In this document: positions 56,758-64,000 of the stretch, piece by piece | How the letters are laid out: every line of letters starts with the position of its first letter | How positions within the stretch are numbered: position 1 is the first letter of the stretch | NCBI GenBank assembly: GCA_017619835.1 | Contig: JAFZRN010000007.1 | Location: 1-64,000, forward strand | DNA: 64,000 nt | Origin: Eubacterium sp. | GTDB lineage: Bacteria; Bacillota; Clostridia; Lachnospirales; Lachnospiraceae | Reading direction: 5' to 3' | Translations under genes and position numbers: made by a program | The notes under the pieces: generated by a model | What the model was told of the DNA's origin: nothing | Seen by the model: the letters and a program-made list of their open reading frames with translations, nothing else | Databases searched by the model: none

Positions 56758-59700
56758 TTACTTGACGGTTACTTTGATTTTTATCGTGATACCGTTTTGA
56801 GCATAAACGTATACGTAGCACTTGCCCTTGCCAACTGCTTTGACGACACCCTTGGTGCTTACTGTGGCTACGGCTGTATTTGTGCTCTCGTACTGGATTG
56901 CACGGTGCTTCTTAACCTTAAGCTTCTTGCTTGCAGCCTTCTGCTTTGCTTTAAGCTTAAATTTCTTTCCCTTCTTGAGTGTAACCTTATTCTTCTTAGC
57001 CTTAGTCGATATGCTCTTTACATTACCGACTTTGCCGCCGGTCGTTGCCGCATGGATTGTCTTTGATGTTGAAAGAACCTTTCCAGCCTTATCAACCGCA
57101 ACGATCAGATATTTATAGTATGTGCCCTTCTTTAGCTTCTTTTGGGTAAATGTCGTCTTGGACACCACCTTTATCTTTTTATATTTATTCTTATTTCCGC
57201 ACTTATTTCCATAGATATAGTACGATTTAGCTCCGGCAACCTTCTTCCATGAAAGCTTTATTGAATTCTTTGTAACCTTTGATGCCTTAGCCTGGAGAGT
57301 AGCAAAGTCACTGCCTGCTGGATCGTTATCATTCGGAAGTGCAAGGATAACTGCTTCAACGTCTTCTATTGTATTTCCGGGTGAAACTGTTCCCGGTTCC
57401 GGAGTCGTTCCCGGTGCAGGTGTTGAACCGGGCTCGGAAGATGCAGCCGGTGTGGGTGTAGCGACCTCTTTCTTAACAATCTTAACTATCGTTGCAGGAT
57501 TTCCATCCTTATCAACGATACATTTCTGTTCCTTATCAAATCTTCCGCCTTCGGGAATGAGGAGCTCTGAGTCGTTTAAGAGTTCGAAATCATATGCATG
57601 AATTGCATGATCATCCAATGTCTCTATATAAAGATTTCCATCGACTGTAAGTTTTCCTTTGATGTTAAGGCCATAATACCGTCTGGTTTTTGTAACTAAA
57701 TTTACATCGCCCTTAGTAACAAGATTCAGATCATCCAAGGTAATGATACATTCGTCTTTTTCATCATTAATTACAGCATTATCAAGATAAAGAGTATGTG
57801 TATCAGCATCGTAAGAGCCTTTACCGGACTTAAGTCCTGCTATATCATTCCTGGTCTCATAAGTTATCTTCTCGCCATTAATATAGACGCCGTATTTGTC
57901 GCCGATCTCAACTATCTTTGCAACAGAATTATCGGCAGCCAGGAAATGCTTTTTATCATCACTAAAATGGGTTGCTGAAATCTCACTATCATAATTTAAC
58001 GCCTTGACAATTCCTACATAGGGGCTGAATTCCATGGTTCCGCCAAATGATATGGCCTCGCCTTCACCATGTGCATAGACATCACAATCGGCTTTGAAAT
58101 CATTTCCAATCTTGATGCCATAGTCAGTGCCGGTTCCCTCAATTTTATTGGAGGAATCTGTATAAATGGAGCCGGTTACAGATATACCTGTCGTTACTCC
58201 GCCACCAACTAAAGTACCATTTTTGCCGACATCAATATTACCACCGGTGCTAATGCCCTTTGCGTCATTTGTCTGCATGGCATATCCATACAGGTTTGCA
58301 TCGGGCTTTATATCAATACCACTTATTGTAAAAACACCGCATTCTTTAGCATTAACAATTACATTTCCATCAACTGTAAGCTTTTTGCAGGCAATTCCAT
58401 AAGTAGCATTTGTATCCATGAGGCGGATTTTTCCGGTAATGGTAAGTTCATCACCGGACTCGATCATAGCGTGATCACTGGTATTCTCGAATTTGGCTCC
58501 TTGACCAAAATTCAAAGTCTTTGTTTGGGGATCAAAAGAAGCTTCTCCGGTGACACCGGGAAGGTTATTGCGGTTTTTAGATGTTACCTGGACACCGCTG
58601 AGTTTGAGATCGTATTTATCGGGGCCGATGGTAACTTTTTTGGGATATGTACCATCGCTGTTAACTAATGTCCATTCATCAGCATCGAAAATAGCACCAT
58701 TCGGGGATTGGATCTTGATACCTTCATCAAGCGTAAGACTACTTGTTTCAATAGCCTTTTCATCACCCTCGAAAATGTGTTCGCCGTCTTTTATAACAAC
58801 ACTATTAGATTGAATAGCAACCGATTCATTTGAGATCAGATGGCAAGTTCCGGATTCAAATGTAACTTCCGAAGCATAAATAGAATTATGTTTGGAAGAT
58901 ATATAAAAATTACCGGAGACCTTAAGCTTATTATTATTACAGTTAATACCATCGATACAATTTGGATAATCAAAATGAGCATTTCCGGCTATAATAAGAT
59001 CATGATTACGAGAACTTACAATGGGATTCGATATTGAATTGGTTGAACTACCATATACATCATCAAAGAAAAGCGTATTGGTATCAGGATCGTATGTAAC
59101 TATTCCTTCTTCAAATATATATATACCAAATCGATTTCTATTTGTTATCTGTTCTCCCAGAATAGAAATACCATATGATCCTACCTTTTCTTCTATTGTT
59201 GCTGATTCAACACCTTTTGACGGATCAGTATCATATATATAATTATGAGAAGTATATTCAGTCACATTGCCGGATGCAGGTGTAGAAACATATACTTTGG
59301 GATCAAGAGAGATCACTCCATCGGCATAGATAGCTATACCTTTTTCACCAAAACCAGCAGCTTGAGTATATGAAAAAATATACCCCCCGCTTATATATAT
59401 ATCTCCTTCAGAATAAATACCATAGAACGCAGCAGTTAGCCTAAGATTTCCGCCCTTAATATATATGTCGCCTTTACTATGGAGCATAGCATCTGTATTC
59501 GAGCAGTCACAATTTAGTTGTCCGCCCAGAATTATAAGATCTTTTCCGGAAGAGATGCCATAATTGGGATAATCTTCATCATAAGGTCCTGATATCCACA
59601 CTAAAAAGTTTCCATTTAAATTCAGATTCTGAGTACAAACGAAGCCTTCTGAAGCATATTGATTTTTTATATCACAGCTGCCGGTTATTGTAAGATCATC

Positions 59701-59985
59701 AATTTCAGAATAGATAAGACACTTAAAGTTAGGATCATCAGGTTCTACTTTTAACCCATTTACACCGGTAACATTATTAAGCTTCAGAGTTTTGGTAGCA
59801 GGATTATAGGATGCACTTCCACTTTTTACCGGAATATTATCCTTGTTGGCGCTTGTAACCTGCACTTCACCAAGCCAAAGATCATACTTTGTCTCTTCTG
59901 CATTTACGACAGGCGCTGTCTTCATACAGAAAATGCATGCCATTACCAGAACAAATGCAGCTATTGTCCTAACTATATTTTTCAT
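56758..59985 (-). CDS. Giant secreted paralogue 5 (1075 aa): 4 beta-helix modules, TP linker, fn3, Big_2
   Basis: The first gene of the array in transcription order. Signal peptide MKNIVRTIAAFVLVMACIFC ends near NA at 29. Four headers ([62 protein letters not shown]) repeat the usual order. The last module ends in the conserved ELLIPEGGRFDKEQKCIVDK segment before a [13 protein letters not shown] linker, fn3 and Big_2. The tail differs slightly from the others (GITIKIKVTVK). GGGGGATACG precedes the ATG. A REP-like palindrome separates it from the GTPase gene upstream. Confidence 0.75.
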   Translation of the reverse strand: MKNIVRTIAAFVLVMACIFCMKTAPVVNAEETKYDLWLGEVQVTSANKDNIPVKSGSASYNPATKTLKLNNVTGVNGLKVEPDDPNFKCLIYSEIDDLTITGSCDIKNQYASEGFVCTQNLNLNGNFLVWISGPYDEDYPNYGISSGKDLIILGGQLNCDCSNTDAMLHSKGDIYIKGGNLRLTAAFYGIYSEGDIYISGGYIFSYTQAAGFGEKGIAIYADGVISLDPKVYVSTPASGNVTEYTSHNYIYDTDPSKGVESATIEEKVGSYGISILGEQITNRNRFGIYIFEEGIVTYDPDTNTLFFDDVYGSSTNSISNPIVSSRNHDLIIAGNAHFDYPNCIDGINCNNNKLKVSGNFYISSKHNSIYASEVTFESGTCHLISNESVAIQSNSVVIKDGEHIFEGDEKAIETSSLTLDEGIKIQSPNGAIFDADEWTLVNSDGTYPKKVTIGPDKYDLKLSGVQVTSKNRNNLPGVTGEASFDPQTKTLNFGQGAKFENTSDHAMIESGDELTITGKIRLMDTNATYGIACKKLTVDGNVIVNAKECGVFTISGIDIKPDANLYGYAMQTNDAKGISTGGNIDVGKNGTLVGGGVTTGISVTGSIYTDSSNKIEGTGTDYGIKIGNDFKADCDVYAHGEGEAISFGGTMEFSPYVGIVKALNYDSEISATHFSDDKKHFLAADNSVAKIVEIGDKYGVYINGEKITYETRNDIAGLKSGKGSYDADTHTLYLDNAVINDEKDECIITLDDLNLVTKGDVNLVTKTRRYYGLNIKGKLTVDGNLYIETLDDHAIHAYDFELLNDSELLIPEGGRFDKEQKCIVDKDGNPATIVKIVKKEVATPTPAASSEPGSTPAPGTTPEPGTVSPGNTIEDVEAVILALPNDNDPAGSDFATLQAKASKVTKNSIKLSWKKVAGAKSYYIYGNKCGNKNKYKKIKVVSKTTFTQKKLKKGTYYKYLIVAVDKAGKVLSTSKTIHAATTGGKVGNVKSISTKAKKNKVTLKKGKKFKLKAKQKAASKKLKVKKHRAIQYESTNTAVATVSTKGVVKAVGKGKCYVYVYAQNGITIKIKVTVK

Positions 59986-60028
59986 GAAAACGTATCCCCC
60001 TTCTTACGTTTCAAAATGTGTCCAAAAT

Positions 60029-60047
60029 GTGTCCGGGGTCTGACCCC
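60029..60047. repeat. REP-like palindrome, copy 8 (paralogue 5 / GTPase junction)
   Basis: GTGTCC + GGGGTCTGACCCC, preceded by a duplicated AAAATGTGTCC and followed by ATTCACA. The same arm duplication occurs at copy 7. Confidence 0.88.
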
Positions 60048-60065
60048 ATTCACAGAATGTTCACA

Positions 60066-61265
60066 TTATCGGATGTTCTTCAGGATGATCATCACGATAT
60101 CTTTTGTCGAAAGTTTCTTGGTTGCGCTCTTCGTCTGGATCTCCGTTAAGATCGGGTTGAGTCTGGACATCAGCTTCTTCAGAACCTCGGACTCCATTGA
60201 TTTTTTAACCCACTCTATATCATCCGGGGATTTCTCGCCCAGATATATCTTTTCAAATACGTAGATGCAGCCTTCACCAAGTGCCGCGACTATGGTACCG
60301 GCAACGATGGCATTTAACACCTCGGCAGCAAGATTAATGCCGGGGATCGTGTTGAGGACGCTGAGCGCAGTCTTTCCTATGACGCCCGCAGCGCCGGCCT
60401 CGATGATGGTCTGGAACAGGTTCGACTTCTCGTCAAACTGCATCTCATACATCTTGGAAAGGCTCTTGATCTCACCTATCTCAAGCGGAGTCAGAAGTGC
60501 TCCGTCCGAAAATGGGATCGGCGACAGACCGATCGTAGCAGCTGCAAGTGTGGACGCACCTACAAGCGAATGAGACATCATCCTCTTCTGGTTCAGCTTG
60601 AAACGGCCGATGTCGTGCTGGGCAGCTGTCTTTCCTTCAGGAAGGTAGAAGCTGGTCGCCATCAGCAGGTCGTCAAGTCCGTAAGGGACGACATTTACAT
60701 TTTCATCTATCTGATAGGTGCTGGCGACAACCGGGATAATGGCTTTTAAGTTCATATCGGTTTTTGCATTGTTTGCAAAAGCCTCCTGGACCATGCGGAC
60801 ATTTTCCTCGCGCTCTATCTTGGAATATGACTTGGTAATTACAACGATTATGGGAACACTCTTCCAAACGGAGGTCGACTTGATGAACATGTCGACGTTA
60901 CGCTTGGCAAATCTCTTCGAGGTTCCGTCGATGCAGTACCAGATCATGTTGATCTGACGGTTAAGGTCGTTGGTCTTGATAGAATCCTTCGACCACTTCT
61001 TGATGGCATTTACGGCCTTGACCTGATTGATGTAGCCGTACTCGAAGCCGATCGTATCAATAAGACGGAAACCCAGGGAACGGCTGTCATAAAGACGAAG
61101 TTCCTTTGTGATCTCTGTCTGAAAATCCTGGTCTGCGAGGAGCGTCCTGATAAGGGTCGTCTTGCCCACGCCCGAATTGCCGATCACGACAACGTTCGGG
61201 ATGAACGGGTGTTCCTCGGTATATATGCTGGTTGGCTGCTGTGTAGCAGGCTGCTGTGTATCCAT
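60066..61265 (-). CDS. Era/YcjF-type GTPase with C-terminal DUF697-like domain
   Basis: A 399-residue P-loop GTPase: G1 GNSGVGKT at 29-36, G3 DTIGFE near 74 and a modified G4 (VVITKSYS, TKS in place of NKxD). The C-terminal half (about 200-350) is Ala/Gly/Ile-rich and resembles DUF697 (GASTLAAATIGLSPIPFSDG; NTIPGINLAAEVLNAIVAGT), which binds membranes or forms bundles. Members are linked to stress or envelope functions without a firm role. A TTG at 61283 would extend it, but the ATG at 61265 (MDTQQPATQQP) has AAAAGGAGAAAAGT and is preferred. It lies downstream of the DUF4230 gene by about 40 bases. Confidence 0.82.
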   Translation of the reverse strand: MDTQQPATQQPTSIYTEEHPFIPNVVVIGNSGVGKTTLIRTLLADQDFQTEITKELRLYDSRSLGFRLIDTIGFEYGYINQVKAVNAIKKWSKDSIKTNDLNRQINMIWYCIDGTSKRFAKRNVDMFIKSTSVWKSVPIIVVITKSYSKIEREENVRMVQEAFANNAKTDMNLKAIIPVVASTYQIDENVNVVPYGLDDLLMATSFYLPEGKTAAQHDIGRFKLNQKRMMSHSLVGASTLAAATIGLSPIPFSDGALLTPLEIGEIKSLSKMYEMQFDEKSNLFQTIIEAGAAGVIGKTALSVLNTIPGINLAAEVLNAIVAGTIVAALGEGCIYVFEKIYLGEKSPDDIEWVKKSMESEVLKKLMSRLNPILTEIQTKSATKKLSTKDIVMIILKNIR

Positions 61266-61307
61266 ACTTTTCTCCTTTTGCAACTCATCCCCCGTCCCCG
61301 AGTTGCA

Positions 61308-62003
61308 TTATTTACTCGTCTCGTTCCATTCGTACTTGATGACGTACTCATCAAGCTGGTCGTTGGCCGACATAAGCCCGGAAATGGTTTTCTCCGTATT
61401 CTTTCTCAGCTGGTCCCAGAACTCACGATTAGAATTGAGCTTGTCTTCCTCAGATGCCTTAAGCTCACCGATAAACTGCGTATAATCTTTCAGATCAGAG
61501 CTGGTGAAGATTGAGCGTCTGACATCATAAGTCTGGAAGCTCTTCTCATCGATCTCATTTGAAAGAACCTTAGGTTCGGGAAGGTAAACCGTGATGACCT
61601 TCCTGTCGTTATCTACATCGAAGTCGACGTCATTTAAATCAATACCTGCACCTATCGTGCCCGAGAAAGTATATACCGTCTCGTCAGTGGTGAACGGGAT
61701 CACGAAATCGGTATCCGTGATGGTCTGGCTCTTCTTATAGGAACCGGCATCGGTGTAATAATATTTGTAGGAAACCAGTTCGCCTGCGGGCGCAATGATC
61801 TCCTCAACCGTCTGCTTATCGATCGTTATCTCGGGCGTAATGATCGGAGCCTCGGTGGTCGGCGCCTCAGTTGTGGGTATGACAAATGTCTCCTTCGCCT
61901 TCTTCTTTCCAACCGAACTTCCTATCATAAACGCAAGCGCCGTGCATATGATGATAACAAGCAGAGATGCCACTATTACTTTAATGATATCGGACTTTTT
62001 CAT
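61308..62003 (-). CDS. DUF4230 membrane-anchored protein
   Basis: A 231-residue protein. One N-terminal membrane anchor (about 8-28, IKVIVASLLVIIICTALAFM) is followed by a Thr/Pro linker with repeated TTEAP and a DUF4230 domain (about 60-215: ELVSYKYYYTDAGSYKKSQ; YTFSGTIGAGIDLNDVDFDV; DNDRKVITVYLPEPKVLSNE). The anchor and domain order suggest an exported globular domain tethered to the membrane. The function is unknown. The ATG at 62003 has GAGGAGATAAAGAAT. It precedes the GTPase gene, and the pair may act together. Confidence 0.8.
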   Translation of the reverse strand: MKKSDIIKVIVASLLVIIICTALAFMIGSSVGKKKAKETFVIPTTEAPTTEAPIITPEITIDKQTVEEIIAPAGELVSYKYYYTDAGSYKKSQTITDTDFVIPFTTDETVYTFSGTIGAGIDLNDVDFDVDNDRKVITVYLPEPKVLSNEIDEKSFQTYDVRRSIFTSSDLKDYTQFIGELKASEEDKLNSNREFWDQLRKNTEKTISGLMSANDQLDEYVIKYEWNETSK

Positions 62004-62034
62004 ATTCTTTATCTCCTCAAAATGTGAAAATTCT

Positions 62035-62053
62035 GTGTCCGGGGCCTGACCCC
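62035..62053. repeat. REP-like palindrome, copy 9 (DUF4230 / htpG gap)
   Basis: GTGTCC + GGGGCCTGACCCC, a one-base variant of the core, followed by CTTCACAATTTATTCACAA. This is the only copy downstream of a clear terminator-bearing gene. Confidence 0.82.
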
Positions 62054-62095
62054 CTTCACAATTTATTCACAACAATGCATACCAAGTAAATTGTA

Positions 62096-62132
62096 ACAAA
62101 AAAAGGCAGTTTCCACAATGAGAAACTGCCTT
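62096..62132 (-). terminator. Rho-independent terminator of htpG
   Basis: AAGGCAGTTTC (62103-62113) and GAAACTGCCTT (62122-62132) form a perfect 11-bp stem, followed on the minus strand by TTTTTTTG. Confidence 0.92.
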
Positions 62133-62151
62133 ATGATGTCACTATTCTTAT

Positions 62152-64000
62152 TTAGATCAGCTTGGTCAGGATTTCGTTGCTTCTTGCCACGAATCTGGTG
62201 AGTTCTTCTGCAGTAAGAGGCTTGTTTGCAAGTACTGCAAGATCATAGAGCTGACAGCAAATCGTCGGCGTCAGATCGGCCTCGGGATTATCGAGCACGT
62301 ACTTCACAAGCTTGTTGTTCGAGTTAAGCACCAGCGTCTCGGCGCCCTCGCCGAAATTCATGCCCATTCCGCCCATTCCGGCGTCCGCATACATCTTCAT
62401 CATCTCAGCCATACGCCTGTCTGCCTCGGACTGTGTAAGCATCGAGGAGACATTTTCATCCTTGAGAGACTCAACCTTGATCTTGATATTTTCAACACCC
62501 AGCGCTTTTTTGAAAATGTCACTCAGCGCGTCAGTGTACTTCTTCTCGTCTTCCTCCGAAAGCGCCTCGCCCTTGAAGGATGCGCTGACATCGGAGTCAA
62601 TGCGGGCGAACTTGACCTTGTCGTCCCTCGCCTCCATCATCGTAATGTAAGGATTATCGATATTATGAGTAAGGTAAATGGCGTCGATACCCTCATCCTT
62701 AAACATCTGGATGTAATTAGCCTGGGTTTCGGCATCGGATACGTAGAATACCTGATTCTCGTGAGTTTCCTTAGCGGCCTCGAGATATTCCGGAAGAGTC
62801 AGATACTTGTCCTCAAGGTTCTTGAAGATCATATATTCCTTCATCTTCTCATCGAACTTGTTATCTCTGAGGCAGCCGAACTTGATGAACGGGCTTAAGT
62901 CATCCCAGAGAGCTTCGTAATCTTCTTTATGATTCTTGTACATGCCGATAAGCTTGTCGGCAACCTTCTTTGTGATATAATCGGAAATCTTTGCGACAAA
63001 GCCATCATTCTGAAGTGCACTACGTGAAACATTCAGCGGAAGATCCGGACAATCGATAACGCCCTTAAGCACAAGCAGGAATTCGGGAATTACTTCTTTA
63101 ATGTTGTCAGCTACGAAAACCTGATTATTGTAAAGCTTTACTGTTCCTTCCAGCTTATCCATGTTCGGATTGAGTCTCGGGAAGAAAAGGATTCCCTTAA
63201 GGTTGAAGGGATAATCCATGTTGAGGTGGATCCAGAACAGGGGCTTCTTGAAGTCAAGGAATACATGCTGATAAAAATCGATATAGTCCTCATCCTTGCA
63301 GTCGGCCGGAGCCTTTGTCCAGAGCGGGTGAATGTCGTTGAGGGGCTTGGGAGCGTTCTTATCCTCGGGTTCCTCGGTTTCTTCCGATTCTTCTACATCT
63401 TCCGCTTCGTCAGTAGTTTCTTCGGAAACCTCGGCGTCTTCGACGTCATTTCCAATAAGATCGTCCTCTTCGGCCTTGGCTTTCTTCTTGGCCTCCTCGT
63501 CGATGATCTTAGCCTCGGCCTCAATCTCCTTCGTAACCTCTTCCTTGGCCTTATCCTCATTTATGTAATAAATCTCGATTGGCATGAAGGAACAATACTT
63601 GTTGATCACTTCCTTCACCTTGTACTCATTGCAGAACTCTAGACTGTCGTCGGCAAGATAAAGCGTGATGACGGTTCCGCGGGTGTCCTTGTTGCCCTCG
63701 GCGATCTCATATGTAAGGCCGCCCTCGCTTTCCCAGTGAACCGGCTCGGCATCCTCCTGATAGGACTTGGTCTCGATGGTAACCTTGTCGGCAACCATGA
63801 ATGCGGAATAGAATCCGAGACCGAAATGACCGATTATCTGCTCGCTCTGATCCTTATCCTTATATTTCTCGAGGAAATCAGCAGCGCCTGAAAATGCAAT
63901 CTGGTTGATGTACTTCTCAACCTCTTCGCGGGTCATACCGATACCGTTATCCTCGAAGGTAATGGTCTTATCCTTGGGACTGGATGAAACCGTAACCTTG
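62152..64000 (-). CDS. htpG: HtpG (bacterial Hsp90), 5' end outside window
   Basis: The visible part is 616 residues; the reading frame stays open to the window edge, beginning KVTVSSSPKDKTITFEDNGI then GMTREEV. DNGIGM is the ATP-binding Bergerat motif and HFGLGFYSAFMVA the lid/glycine motif. The middle domain has LWTKAP, NVSRSALQ and LPLNVSR. This dimeric ATP-driven chaperone is usually cytosolic. The stretch EAEAKIIDEEAKKKAKAEED through EETEEPEDKNAPK, between N and middle domains, is an acidic linker of about 60 residues. Most bacterial HtpG proteins have a short linker; long charged ones are typical of eukaryotic Hsp90. It ends in a strong terminator. Confidence 0.95.
   Translation of the reverse strand, partial: KVTVSSSPKDKTITFEDNGIGMTREEVEKYINQIAFSGAADFLEKYKDKDQSEQIIGHFGLGFYSAFMVADKVTIETKSYQEDAEPVHWESEGGLTYEIAEGNKDTRGTVITLYLADDSLEFCNEYKVKEVINKYCSFMPIEIYYINEDKAKEEVTKEIEAEAKIIDEEAKKKAKAEEDDLIGNDVEDAEVSEETTDEAEDVEESEETEEPEDKNAPKPLNDIHPLWTKAPADCKDEDYIDFYQHVFLDFKKPLFWIHLNMDYPFNLKGILFFPRLNPNMDKLEGTVKLYNNQVFVADNIKEVIPEFLLVLKGVIDCPDLPLNVSRSALQNDGFVAKISDYITKKVADKLIGMYKNHKEDYEALWDDLSPFIKFGCLRDNKFDEKMKEYMIFKNLEDKYLTLPEYLEAAKETHENQVFYVSDAETQANYIQMFKDEGIDAIYLTHNIDNPYITMMEARDDKVKFARIDSDVSASFKGEALSEEDEKKYTDALSDIFKKALGVENIKIKVESLKDENVSSMLTQSEADRRMAEMMKMYADAGMGGMGMNFGEGAETLVLNSNNKLVKYVLDNPEADLTPTICCQLYDLAVLANKPLTAEELTRFVARSNEILTKLI

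Overview
The window looks like a chromosomal segment of an anaerobic, low-to-mid-GC Bacillota, most likely a fibre-associated Lachnospiraceae (genus not resolved). The reasons are the era-recO-glyS and cysS-mrnC-rlmB-sigH gene orders, a pyruvate phosphate dikinase, an HrcA/CIRCE-controlled groES-groEL pair, a secreted GH5/CBM17-28 cellulase, and many large secreted proteins with Lys-rich C-terminal repeats. Almost every gene lies on the minus strand. The exceptions are an AraC-type regulator and a tRNA-Pro on the plus strand.

Layout, left to right. Positions 1-1333 hold a partial GNAT acetyltransferase, a SUKH-type protein and a small zinc-ribbon protein. Positions 1549-11900 hold housekeeping genes: ppdK, glyS, a lipoprotein, recO, era, an M16C metallopeptidase and cdd. 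Positions 12022-21539 are a cellulase locus with an active-looking GH5 enzyme, a divergent AraC regulator, and two decaying paralogues; one has lost the catalytic acid/base and the other has lost the whole GH5 domain. Positions 21617-23838 hold groES-groEL with a perfect CIRCE operator, and a hairpin-rich inverted-repeat element follows groEL. Positions 23980-28512 encode a 1510-residue surface protein. Positions 28649-36915 hold an 8-oxoguanine glycosylase, glnS, a cohesin-like membrane protein with a very acidic tail, tRNA-Thr, sigH, rlmB, mrnC and cysS. Positions 36958-41704 hold a prion-like membrane protein, an NhaC-type antiporter, tRNA-Pro(AGG), cysK and a MIF-type tautomerase. Positions 41768-59985 hold a lipoprotein and five tandem giant secreted paralogues. 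Positions 60066-64000 hold a GTPase-DUF697 protein, a DUF4230 protein and the 3' part of htpG, which has a eukaryote-like acidic linker.

Three things stand out. First, a tandem array of five 855-1315-residue modular proteins is built from 21 copies of one predicted beta-helix module, each capped by an almost identical fibronectin-III/Big_2 tail. Second, nine copies of an intergenic palindrome family (core GGGGTCTGACCCC) sit in the junctions of codirectional genes; one supplies the stop codon of mrnC. Third, the GH5 paralogues show graded loss of catalysis while keeping the surface-targeting tail. Several predicted starts were moved downstream to Shine-Dalgarno-supported ATGs (groEL, rlmB, the NhaC-type gene, the 1510-residue protein, the GTPase and others).

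All domain and function calls rest on reading motifs by eye. No database search or structure prediction was run.
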